Assembly (NCBI GenBank): GCA_017630155.1
Contig: JAGBVU010000024.1
Location: forward strand, 1 to 64,000
From: Bacteroidales bacterium
GTDB taxonomy: Bacteria > Bacteroidota > Bacteroidia > Bacteroidales > UBA932
Direction: 5' to 3'
DNA length: 64,000 nucleotides
Shown piece by piece: positions 52,508 to 60,737 of this stretch (position 1 is its first letter; every line of letters begins with the position of its first letter). The notes beneath the pieces are model-generated. The model did not search any database. It saw only the letters and a list, made by a program, of their open reading frames with translations, and was not told where the DNA came from. A program made the position numbers and the translations under genes.

Positions 52508-53797
52508 CTATACAAATTTTAGGATGAAATAGTTCTTTTTACCCTTCTGCACCAGGATATATTTACCGTTTACAAGGTGCTCAGCTGTCAAAACTCCGTT
52601 GGCATCGGTAAATTTCTCTTTGTTGATGCTCAGACCATTGGCCTGGATCATCTTGCGGCACTCACCTTTTGAAGGGAAGACCTGAGTATCCACTGCCAGA
52701 AGGTCAAGGATATTGCTGCCAAGTTTCTCAGTAGGGAGCTCGAATTGGGGAACACCCTCAAACACTGAGAGGAATGTTGCCTCATCAAGACCTTTAAGGG
52801 CCTCTGAAGTGGCGTTGCCAAATAGGATTCCCGAAGCCTCAACAGCCTTGTTGTACTCCTCCTCAGAGTGAACCATGCAGGTAACCTCTTTCGCAAGGAG
52901 CTTTTGAAGAGTTCTCAAGTGAGGTGCTTGCTCGTGCTCTGCAATGGCAGCCTCTACCTCCTCCTTGGTAAGCATTGTAAAGATCTTGATATATTTCTTG
53001 GCGTCATCGTCGCTGACATTCATCCAGAACTGGTAGAATGTGTAAGGGCTGGTGTACTCTGGTGAGAGCCATACGTTTCCTTTCTCTGTCTTACCGAACT
53101 TGCCACCATCAGCTTTTGTGATTAGTGGACATGTGAGTGCATATGCCTCTCCTGAGAGTTTGCGTCGGATAAGCTCTGTACCGGTGGTGATGTTGCCCCA
53201 CTGGTCACTGCCACCCATCTGAAGTTTACATCCGTAATGCTCGTAGAGGTATAGGAAGTCGTAACCCTGAAGGAGCTGGTAGGTGAATTCTGTAAACGAC
53301 ATACCCTCGCGTGACTCACCAGAGAGTCTCTTCTTCACAGAGTCCTTGGCCATCATATAGTTAACAGTGATATGCTTACCGATGTCACGGGCAAAATTGA
53401 GGAAGCTGAACTCTTTCATCCAGTCGTAGTTGTTTACAAGTGTAGCAGCATTTGGAGCATCGCTATCAAAATCCAAAAACTTCGAAAGCTGCTTTTTGAT
53501 AGCCTCCTGATTGTGACGGAGGGTTGCCTCATCGAGGAGGTTTCTCTCTGCCGATTTCATAGATGGGTCACCGATCATACCTGTTGCACCACCAAGTAGG
53601 GCGATAGGTTTGTGACCGCAGTTTTGGAAGTGTTTGAGAATCATAACACCCACCAGGTGACCGATATGCAGTGAGTCAGCGGTAGGGTCAATACCCAAAT
53701 AAGCCACTGTAGCCCCTTTCATCAACTCTTCTTCTGTGCCGGGCATGATATCATTGATCATCCCTCTCCACTCAAGTTCCTTTACAAAATTTTTCAT
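52508..53797 (-). CDS. tyrS: Tyrosyl-tRNA synthetase
   Basis: A 429-residue class I synthetase. HIGH motif in [12 protein letters not shown] (about 39-50), the KMSKS equivalent KFGKT (about residues 233-237), Tyr-binding GGSDQWGNI, and a C-terminal S4-like RNA-binding domain. It is first in tyrS-rbfA-permease, with a -7 box at 53839-53846. Confidence 0.98.
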   Translation of the reverse strand: MKNFVKELEWRGMINDIMPGTEEELMKGATVAYLGIDPTADSLHIGHLVGVMILKHFQNCGHKPIALLGGATGMIGDPSMKSAERNLLDEATLRHNQEAIKKQLSKFLDFDSDAPNAATLVNNYDWMKEFSFLNFARDIGKHITVNYMMAKDSVKKRLSGESREGMSFTEFTYQLLQGYDFLYLYEHYGCKLQMGGSDQWGNITTGTELIRRKLSGEAYALTCPLITKADGGKFGKTEKGNVWLSPEYTSPYTFYQFWMNVSDDDAKKYIKIFTMLTKEEVEAAIAEHEQAPHLRTLQKLLAKEVTCMVHSEEEYNKAVEASGILFGNATSEALKGLDEATFLSVFEGVPQFELPTEKLGSNILDLLAVDTQVFPSKGECRKMIQANGLSINKEKFTDANGVLTAEHLVNGKYILVQKGKKNYFILKFV

Positions 53798-53838
53798 CTT
53801 TATATTTTTATAATTTCTATCCCAGTGATAATAATCTG

Positions 53839-53846
53839 CAAAAGTA
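53839..53846 (-). promoter_or_regulatory. -7 box of tyrS operon
   Basis: TACTTTTG on the minus strand, giving a leader of about 35 nt. Confidence 0.55.
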
Positions 53847-53857
53847 AATATTTTTTA

Positions 53858-53865
53858 TATATTTG
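53858..53865 (+). promoter_or_regulatory. -7 box of the S37 peptidase gene
   Basis: TATATTTG on the plus strand, 30 nt before the ATG at 53896. Confidence 0.55.
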
Positions 53866-53895
53866 CGTACACACAGACATTTAACACTTAAAGAT

Positions 53896-55272
53896 ATGAA
53901 TAGAGTGATAAGAAAATTTGTATTGGTAGCTGTAGCGCTACTTCCGTTTATCCCCACATTTGCCCAACTACCAGAAAAGATCGAGGCTGCTGCTGCCGAG
54001 TGCGGCTTCAAAGTGAGCGGCATCGAGGCTATCGAGATAGGGGAACGTCTCAAAGACCTTTACGTGGAGAAATACAGACTCTTCATAGAGCAACCCATCG
54101 ACCATACAAATCCCGCCCTCGGAACTTTCAGACAGAAAGTTATCCTTTTCCACATTGATTACGACCAGCCTATGCTCCTTATCACCGAGGGATATACCTC
54201 AAACGGAGGTCACCCACGCTACTCCAACGAGCTCTCCACTATGTTCAAGACCAATATGATAGAGGTGGAGCACCGCTACTTCGGAGAGTCCATCCCATTT
54301 ATGCAGGATGACAGCACCATCACAGATGAGACCCTCAACTGGAACTATATGACCGCTAAAAATGAGGCAGCCGACCTCCACCGCGTAAATCAGCTTTTCA
54401 AGAAAATATACCAGGACAAATGGATCGCCACAGGTATCAGCAAAGGTGGTCAGACCACTATGTTCTACACCACATACTATCCGGAGGATATTGATATCTC
54501 TGTCCCATACGTAGGGCCTCTATGCAAAGGTCAGGAGGATGGCCGTCACGAACCATTTTTGGCAAATGTAGCCGGCACACCAAGAGACCGCGAGATTCTT
54601 CACAACTTCCAGGTGGAATTCCTCAAGAGAAGGGCTGCCATCCAGCCTATGTTTGAAGAACTCTCAAAGAAACAGAACCTCACCTACAAGATCTCTATGG
54701 ATGCAGTCTATGACTACTGCGTACTGGAATTCCCATTTGCATTCTGGCAATGGGGCTATTCGACAGACATCGTACCCGATCCGGCCAAAGCTACCGATCG
54801 TGAAATGTTCGACTTTCTGGTTAAAACCAGCGGGCCTGACTATTTCGCTGAGGGTGACTCATCTGCACCATTTTTCGTGCAGGCTGCCAAAGAGCTCGGC
54901 TACTACGGATACGACACCAAACCTTTCAAAGGGCTTCTGTCGATAAAGGATGCCGAAGGGTATCTCCTGAATATATTTGTCCCACAGAGTCAGGAGTTCA
55001 AATTTGACAAATACCTCTATAAAGATATCAAAAAATTCCTTGCCAAAACCGACTCCAAGATGCTCTTTATCTATGGAGAGTTTGACCCATGGAGTGCTGT
55101 AATGCCTGTGGCACCAGTGGAAAATGAAGAGTTGAAGAAAAAAGGGAAAGGTCGCCAGACTATGCACCTTTTCATCGACCCTGCAGGGAGCCACCGCGCG
55201 AGGATAAACACCCTCCCGGATGACAAGAAAAAGGAGGCTGTCGCAATATTGGAAGCCTGGCTTGCCGAATAA
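53896..55272 (+). CDS. S37-family (PS-10) tripeptidyl aminopeptidase
   Basis: A 458-residue secreted serine peptidase with signal peptide (1-24, ending PTFAQ). The alpha/beta-hydrolase nucleophile is in ATGISKGGQT; the oxyanion region EGYTSNGG and EVEHRYFGES fit family S37. The acid is probably in YGEFDPWSA and the His near GSHRARI. Such enzymes remove tripeptides from the N-termini of peptides in the periplasm of asaccharolytic and gut Bacteroidota. The ATG at 53896 gives the best signal peptide. Confidence 0.9.
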   Translation: MNRVIRKFVLVAVALLPFIPTFAQLPEKIEAAAAECGFKVSGIEAIEIGERLKDLYVEKYRLFIEQPIDHTNPALGTFRQKVILFHIDYDQPMLLITEGYTSNGGHPRYSNELSTMFKTNMIEVEHRYFGESIPFMQDDSTITDETLNWNYMTAKNEAADLHRVNQLFKKIYQDKWIATGISKGGQTTMFYTTYYPEDIDISVPYVGPLCKGQEDGRHEPFLANVAGTPRDREILHNFQVEFLKRRAAIQPMFEELSKKQNLTYKISMDAVYDYCVLEFPFAFWQWGYSTDIVPDPAKATDREMFDFLVKTSGPDYFAEGDSSAPFFVQAAKELGYYGYDTKPFKGLLSIKDAEGYLLNIFVPQSQEFKFDKYLYKDIKKFLAKTDSKMLFIYGEFDPWSAVMPVAPVENEELKKKGKGRQTMHLFIDPAGSHRARINTLPDDKKKEAVAILEAWLAE

Positions 55273-55306
55273 AAAAATTGCCCGAAAATTTTCGGGCAAT
55301 TTTTTA
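55271..55306. terminator. Bidirectional terminator
   Basis: ATTGCCCGAAAA and TTTTCGGGCAAT form a 12-bp perfect stem flanked by A on the left and T on the right. It works for the S37 gene on plus and for the convergent phosphopantetheinyl transferase gene on minus, whose stop codon at 55304 lies inside the T-run. Confidence 0.88.
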
Positions 55307-55948
55307 TTTCTCTCCTACTAACCAGACCATTACGTGGTCCTCTACCATCTCGTATTCCAGTTCGAACTCCTCCTCTTCACCATCTTTGTGGATAAAGACC
55401 GCTTCGAGCTCTCCGTCGCGGCGTGGAGTGAACTTCTCAAGTTCGATCTGCTCTGCAAAATCTACTCTACGCTGAGACATCCTCTTGTAGATAGCCTCTT
55501 TCGCGCACCAGTAGATGGCAAGCTGAAGGTTATGGTTCTTGTCGCTCAGATCGTCAATCTCCTCCTCTGAGAGGGCTTTTTTCTCCACTGCGGAGAAGTC
55601 TCTGTTGACACATTCAATATCGATACCGACATCCTCTTCGTCGTGGGTGATGATAGCGGCAAATCTGCTTGTGTGGGATATGCTTATCTCGTCTGCACAG
55701 TTCTGGATGTAAGGTTTGCCGTTGTCGTGGTGACCGAGATATACTTTTTCGGGATAAAGCTCATTGAGAAGAGCTCTTACTGCCAGTTTCTCTTTTCTTC
55801 TGGCTTCACTTCTTAGGATTTCAAGTTCTTCGAGTTCGTCGTTGGGGATAGGTGAGCATAACGTTCGCAGGTCATCCTCACTTTCGGTGATTTCCCAGAT
55901 GGCGATAGTAGCGCCGTTGTCTAATGTACGTTTGGAATAGAGTCCCAT
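55304..55948 (-). CDS. 4'-phosphopantetheinyl transferase, Sfp type
   Basis: A 214-residue transferase that activates acyl carrier or peptidyl carrier proteins. The two family motifs are VGIDIE (about 106-111) and WCAKEAIYK (about 146-154), with an upstream ISISHTS substrate motif. The C-terminal 50 residues are very acidic. It may serve fatty-acid ACP or a secondary metabolite; no synthase is near. Confidence 0.9.
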   Translation of the reverse strand: MGLYSKRTLDNGATIAIWEITESEDDLRTLCSPIPNDELEELEILRSEARRKEKLAVRALLNELYPEKVYLGHHDNGKPYIQNCADEISISHTSRFAAIITHDEEDVGIDIECVNRDFSAVEKKALSEEEIDDLSDKNHNLQLAIYWCAKEAIYKRMSQRRVDFAEQIELEKFTPRRDGELEAVFIHKDGEEEEFELEYEMVEDHVMVWLVGEK

Positions 55949-55972
55949 TTAATTACATAAAATATTCGGGTG

Positions 55973-56005
55973 CAAATATAAGAAGGTGTTTTGGATTTAT
56001 CCAAA
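55973..56005 (-). promoter_or_regulatory. Promoter of the phosphopantetheinyl transferase gene
   Basis: TTTG, 21 nt, TATATTTG on the minus strand, with a leader of about 20 nt. Confidence 0.65.
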
Positions 56006-56029
56006 TATAAGTGGTTTTCCACTTTTAAA

Positions 56030-56060
56030 TTTGTGGGAGAGGTGGAATTGTCTTATTTTC
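56030..56060 (+). promoter_or_regulatory. Promoter of TPR-HTH regulator 1
   Basis: TTTG, 20 nt, TATTTTC. The same arrangement precedes the second regulator (57867-57897), with almost identical sequence between and after the two boxes. The last G of the -7 consensus is replaced by C. Confidence 0.6.
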
Positions 56061-56515
56061 ACATTAAGAACAAAAGACTTGGATAATGGACAGAAGATTC
56101 ACCGGCATAATTTTAATATTCATAATCATCCTGACAGCTTGCAACCATACAGACACACAGCTAAAGGGGCAGCTTGACCTTATCGAATCCATAATCGAAA
56201 AAGATGGGGAACAGGCATATAAAATGCTTAAAGGGATGAATAGGGACAGCATCTCTTCCAAAAGCGAATATGCCCGATATTCCCTTCTGATGGCGATGGC
56301 GATGGACAAAAACTACATCGACATCACTTCCGACAGCATTATAGCACCAGCAGTGGAATACTACCGGAAACATGGGAGCAATGACTATAAAATGAAAGCC
56401 CTTTACTATCGCGGTGTCGTGGAGAGGAATGCCGGCAATAACGAATCTGCCCTGGAATATTTTGTAAAGGCGGAGCAATATGTCCCCAAAACGGAGGATT
56501 ATTTGTTTGCGGGGC
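56030..56515 (+). repeat. Duplicated promoter and 5' coding segment, copy 1
   Basis: From the TTTG at 56030 to GGATTATTTGTTTGCGGG near 56515 the sequence is almost identical to 57867-58350 (offset 1837 bp). By eye there are only scattered single-base changes, giving five amino acid changes in about 146. Similarity drops sharply just after this point. Confidence 0.85.
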
Positions 56516-57738
56516 GATTATATAATGCTAAATACAATATCTACAAGTATCTTTTTGCACACACAAAAGCTCTGGAAAATATACAGAAATCAAGCACATA
56601 TTTTAAACAAGCAGGAGATACATCGCGCTATATATCTGCTGTATTGGGTATTGCCAATACATATATTGTACTTGAAAAATTTACTGAGGCGCTGACTTAC
56701 CTCAATGATATTGATGACTTATACGACAAATTCTCAAACAAAAACAAAAGCACATACTACACCAATCTTCTCCACTGTGCCAACTCTGGAAAAATCACAT
56801 CATTGGATTCCAATAAAATTATTGAAGACTATTTAAGAGAAGTTAAAAATGAACGCATTATATATTGGCTTGCCATATCAAATACCTATATAATGAGCCA
56901 CAATATTCCACTGGCTGCACTGGCTCTTGAAAAATATGAGCAAAACAGCACTAACACGGATTATGAGCCAATTTATTACTATTTTCTCTCAACCATCCTA
57001 CAGTCTAAGGGTGAGCACGAAAAAGCTCTTCAAGCATATATTGCATACACCGAGAAACTTAATCAAAGAAGTTTGTTTTCTGCACGATCAGACCTTAAAT
57101 TTATGGAGGAGAGGTATTCAAATGAATTGGCCTCCCAAAAAGCAAAATCAAAGCAAATAATATTTACCCTTATTTTTGCACTCACCATATTGTTTTTTGC
57201 TACTGTCTATTTATCAATTTTAGAGCAAATAAAAAAGCTTCAAAAGGATAAGGAAACATATGCAAGACTCTATCAAGACATTTTAGATGAGATAACCATT
57301 TTAAGAGATGTAAAGAGCAATCTCCTTGACAATGACTCTCTCAATTGCTTAAATAAAAGAATGGAGTTGCTAAATAAGTTCATAGTTTCTGATATAACAT
57401 TATCAAAACGAAACACAGCAAAAGCCATGAACGAACTTTCCAAGTATATTCTGGACAAGGAAACATTTATAGATTCAACTGTTGCTACATTTTCAATCTC
57501 ACATCCACAATTTATCAAAACTCTTGTTGGATATGGTCTTTCTCAACAAGAAATTGGATACTGCTGCCTCTATGCCATTGGGCTTAGAGGGAAAGACATA
57601 TCATTCTATATCGGTAATAAATACTACTACAAAGTGAGTCATTCCATCCGACAAAAATTCGGAATGGAGAAAAACAGCACTACCATAAATATCTTCATAA
57701 TGGACCTTCTTAAAAACTCTACAAGGAGCGTAGAATAA
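56086..57738 (+). CDS. Membrane-spanning TPR regulator with C-terminal HTH, copy 1
   Basis: A 550-residue protein. The N-terminus is a lipoprotein-like signal (IIILTACNH, Cys 19). Residues about 30-340 are helical repeats of TPR type, for example ALYYRGVVERNAGNNESALEYF. One transmembrane segment lies at about 360-380 (FTLIFALTILFFATVYLSIL), then a coiled coil (about 383-450), and a C-terminal domain (about 475-545: LSQQEIGYCCLYAIGLRGKDI) that fits the LuxR-like helix-turn-helix of Bacteroidota TPR regulators. Such proteins are thought to sense a periplasmic cue and act on nearby genes. The twin gene and a DUF4249/TonB pair follow. Confidence 0.8.
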   Translation: MDRRFTGIILIFIIILTACNHTDTQLKGQLDLIESIIEKDGEQAYKMLKGMNRDSISSKSEYARYSLLMAMAMDKNYIDITSDSIIAPAVEYYRKHGSNDYKMKALYYRGVVERNAGNNESALEYFVKAEQYVPKTEDYLFAGRLYNAKYNIYKYLFAHTKALENIQKSSTYFKQAGDTSRYISAVLGIANTYIVLEKFTEALTYLNDIDDLYDKFSNKNKSTYYTNLLHCANSGKITSLDSNKIIEDYLREVKNERIIYWLAISNTYIMSHNIPLAALALEKYEQNSTNTDYEPIYYYFLSTILQSKGEHEKALQAYIAYTEKLNQRSLFSARSDLKFMEERYSNELASQKAKSKQIIFTLIFALTILFFATVYLSILEQIKKLQKDKETYARLYQDILDEITILRDVKSNLLDNDSLNCLNKRMELLNKFIVSDITLSKRNTAKAMNELSKYILDKETFIDSTVATFSISHPQFIKTLVGYGLSQQEIGYCCLYAIGLRGKDISFYIGNKYYYKVSHSIRQKFGMEKNSTTINIFIMDLLKNSTRSVE

Positions 57739-57866
57739 ACCACTGATTTTTGAAAATAATCGTTATAAAATCTACTACTAGCCAGTAATCTGATTTTGCT
57801 GTAAAACCCTAGCTTATTAAGTTTGTGTGTAAACATTTACATACAAACACTATGTTCACTTTTAAA

Positions 57867-57897
57867 TTTGCCAATGAGGTGGAATTGTCTTATTTTC
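57867..57897 (+). promoter_or_regulatory. Promoter of TPR-HTH regulator 2
   Basis: TTTG, 20 nt, TATTTTC, as for regulator 1. Just upstream, 57739-57860 is unique sequence with no gene. Confidence 0.6.
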
Positions 57898-58350
57898 ACA
57901 TTAAGAACAAAAGACTTGGATAATGGACAGAAGATTCACCGGCATAATTTTAATATTCATAATCATCCTTACAGCTTGCAACCATGCAGATACACAGCTA
58001 AAGGGACAGCTTGACCTTATCGAATCCATAATCGAAAAAGATGGGGAACAGGCATATAAAATGCTTAAAGGGATGAATAGGGACAGCATCTCTTCCAAAA
58101 GCGAATATGCCCGATATTCCCTCCTTATGTCGATGGCGATGGACAAAAACTACATCGACATCACCTCAGACAGCATTATAGCTCCAGCAGTGGAATACTA
58201 CCGGAAACACGGGAGCAATGACCATAAAATGAAAGCCCTTTACTACCGCGGAGTGATTGAGAGGAATGCCGGCAATAACGAATCTGCCCTGGAATATTTT
58301 GTAAAGGCGGAGCAATATGTCCCCAAAACGGAGGATTATTTGTTTGCGGG
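57867..58350 (+). repeat. Duplicated promoter and 5' coding segment, copy 2
   Basis: Second copy of the segment at 56030-56515. Differences include the Thr/Ala change after the lipobox and Ala/Ser near residue 70. Confidence 0.85.
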
Positions 58351-59557
58351 AAGAATTTATAGTGCCAAACAACAAATATACAGAGCCATCTATGACCTTC
58401 CCAAATCACTGATAGCCCAGAAACTGGCCTACAAGAATTTCTCTTTGGCCAAGGACACTTCAAGAATAATAAATTCACTTATAAACACTACCAGTCTATA
58501 CATATCGCTCAATCAATTGGATAGCGCAAAGTATACCCTTGACACACTAAAAACATATTGGAAAAAACTGGATCTTGTACAAAAAAATTTGTTTTACTCC
58601 AATTTGTTAATTTTTACAAAAAAGCATAATAAAAAGAATCTTAACTATATATTATCATCATATCTTAAAGATGTTCCGGAGAAAGAATCTATAAATTGGA
58701 TAATAGTGGCTGATTCTTACTTTGAGTGCAATAACATCGACAGTACGTTATATTCATTGTCAAAGTACAAGGAATATCACAGCAGTACTGCTAATAAAGA
58801 TCCTGTGTATTTTCATATTTTATCTTGTATTGAAAAAGAGTCCGGAAGATATCAAAGAGCATACGACGCTTTATCAAAATATATCAACTTGACTAATCAA
58901 CAGAACTATAAAATCTTATCACAAGATACAAAGTTCACTGAGGAAAGAGTCAGTACTCTGATGCAAGAACAAAGGGAAAAATACATTAGAGATGTTTTGA
59001 TCTTATGTATAATCATTTTGTCTCTAATTTTTTATCTTGTAATCAACAACTTGAAAGCCAAAAATCTAAAACTTCAGGAAGCCAAGAATAGATACATATT
59101 GCTATATAATAGTGCCAAGGAGGAGCTTTCTCTTTTGTCTGAGCTTAGAACTAAAAATGTTTTAAGCAAATCAGGAATGGAACAACTTAATGAAAGAATT
59201 GAAATATTGAACAAGTTCATTGCGTCTCACATATCCCAAAGTTATTCCCAGAAGGCCGAAACGGAGATAGCAAATCTTATGAAAGACAGAGAAAAATTCA
59301 TCCATTCTACAGTACTCTCTTTTGAAGTCTCAAACCACCAGTTTATACAGAGACTGCTTGTTTGTGGCTTGAGTGAATGGGAGGTTGGAATATGCTGCCT
59401 GTATGCCATAGGCCTCAGAGGGAAGGATATCGCCTCATACTTGCAGGATAAAAGCTTCTACAAAACCAGCAGTAATATCAGGACTAAACTGAATATCCCC
59501 AAAAACGACAGCACCATAAACATTTATCTCACCAGAATGATGGAAGAGTGCAAATAA
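57923..59557 (+). CDS. Membrane-spanning TPR regulator with C-terminal HTH, copy 2
   Basis: A 544-residue paralogue of the 56086-57738 product. The first 146 or so residues are nearly the same (lipobox LTAC, TPR helices). From residue about 147 to 350 the sensor part is clearly different. The transmembrane segment is at about 358-376 (VLILCIIILSLIFYLVINNL), then a coiled coil, and the HTH region (LSEWEVGICCLYAIGLRGKDI, NIRTKLNIPKNDSTINIYL) is moderately conserved. The base composition of the divergent part is AT-richer than the housekeeping genes. It is 217 bp upstream of the DUF4249 gene it may control. Confidence 0.8.
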   Translation: MDRRFTGIILIFIIILTACNHADTQLKGQLDLIESIIEKDGEQAYKMLKGMNRDSISSKSEYARYSLLMSMAMDKNYIDITSDSIIAPAVEYYRKHGSNDHKMKALYYRGVIERNAGNNESALEYFVKAEQYVPKTEDYLFAGRIYSAKQQIYRAIYDLPKSLIAQKLAYKNFSLAKDTSRIINSLINTTSLYISLNQLDSAKYTLDTLKTYWKKLDLVQKNLFYSNLLIFTKKHNKKNLNYILSSYLKDVPEKESINWIIVADSYFECNNIDSTLYSLSKYKEYHSSTANKDPVYFHILSCIEKESGRYQRAYDALSKYINLTNQQNYKILSQDTKFTEERVSTLMQEQREKYIRDVLILCIIILSLIFYLVINNLKAKNLKLQEAKNRYILLYNSAKEELSLLSELRTKNVLSKSGMEQLNERIEILNKFIASHISQSYSQKAETEIANLMKDREKFIHSTVLSFEVSNHQFIQRLLVCGLSEWEVGICCLYAIGLRGKDIASYLQDKSFYKTSSNIRTKLNIPKNDSTINIYLTRMMEECK

Positions 59558-59774
59558 GCGCTATACATTGTCCCTAAAATCTCCCAAACAAACTTTCTAA
59601 ATAACGCGTAATAAGACTCTTACAAAACACCACATTTATCAAGACACGCTCATACAATAACCTAAAACACTAATAATCAATTTATTAATAGTGGTAGATT
59701 TTTTATTTCCATTTGAGCAGAACAAATTATAACTTGCTTAAAAAATTATTTACGACTTCAATTAATTTTGGCAA

Positions 59775-60737
59775 ATGAAATTTACCCCTAATATATTCAT
59801 TTTACTCATCATAGCTATAATATTTAACAGCTGTGAGGAGATTATGAATTTGAAGACAAAAGATATAGAGTCCAAAATGGTGGTCTACTCATATCTCACA
59901 AATGAGGATTCTGTCGTGGTGGTTGTCTCACCATCTTCAAGCATATTTGGAAACAGTCCTGCTTCCAAATATGCTTTGGATGCACAAGTAATGGTATCTG
60001 TAAACGGTACCGAATACCAAAAGATGACAAGAAATGACCATCACAACACATACAAACCGATTGACAGCTTAGCTAATGCGTTTGTTTATGAGTATGTTCC
60101 GCAAAGCGGAGACATGCTATCTTTCATAGTTGAGGATCTCTCTTCAGGCACAACACTTACTGCAGAGACAACTATACCAGCCAAGCCTCAGTTTGAAATA
60201 GAACTGGTAGGTGTAGATACAATAAAGTATTATAATGGCTTAATATATAAAGACTATTACCAACCAAGATTCCGTTGCACAATTCACGACCCTGCGAGAG
60301 ACAAAAACTACTATGCCATAGAATACATAAATCATAGTGGCCGCAAATCCATAAATAACGTATATTCAGAAGACCCCATTTTTCAAAATATGACTGAAGA
60401 AACTTATTTCTTGTCAAATGCATTTTTTAATGATATGCTTTTTGACGGGCAGTCATATTCGTTTGAATTCTCGTTCGAAAACAGCGAGAATGCCAGGAAA
60501 GAAGTGGGAAAAGATATATACACCATTGTGTATGGGAGGGTTCGCCTTATTCAGCTTACTGAAGAGATGTATTTATACTTCAGTTCTTCTCACGAGGCTC
60601 TGAACCACAGAGGTGATTTATTTTCACAACCGCAACAACTATACACAAACATCCAAGGTGATGGATATGGCTTTGTTGGTGGAGCGTACCACGCGTACTC
60701 CGACACTTTGGAATACTACTTTAAATGTCAAAAATGA
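59775..60737 (+). CDS. DUF4249 lipoprotein, third copy
   Basis: A 320-residue lipoprotein (lipobox FNSC, Cys about 20, then EEIMNL) with the DUF4249 pattern (KMVVYSYLTNEDSVVVVVS, later QPRFRCTIHDPARDKNYYAIEY). It is shorter than the copies in the nine-gene operon, lacks their C-terminal KPDFWPT ending, and is only distantly similar. A TAATTTTG sequence ends 4 nt before the ATG, which would give a leaderless transcript if used as a -7 box. Confidence 0.8.
   Translation: MKFTPNIFILLIIAIIFNSCEEIMNLKTKDIESKMVVYSYLTNEDSVVVVVSPSSSIFGNSPASKYALDAQVMVSVNGTEYQKMTRNDHHNTYKPIDSLANAFVYEYVPQSGDMLSFIVEDLSSGTTLTAETTIPAKPQFEIELVGVDTIKYYNGLIYKDYYQPRFRCTIHDPARDKNYYAIEYINHSGRKSINNVYSEDPIFQNMTEETYFLSNAFFNDMLFDGQSYSFEFSFENSENARKEVGKDIYTIVYGRVRLIQLTEEMYLYFSSSHEALNHRGDLFSQPQQLYTNIQGDGYGFVGGAYHAYSDTLEYYFKCQK

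Noticed and set aside
59763..59770. TAATTTTG as promoter of the third DUF4249 gene
   Set aside because: The box ends 4 nt before the ATG and the nearest TTG is 26 nt upstream, outside the normal spacing. I mention it in the gene entry but do not list it as a promoter.
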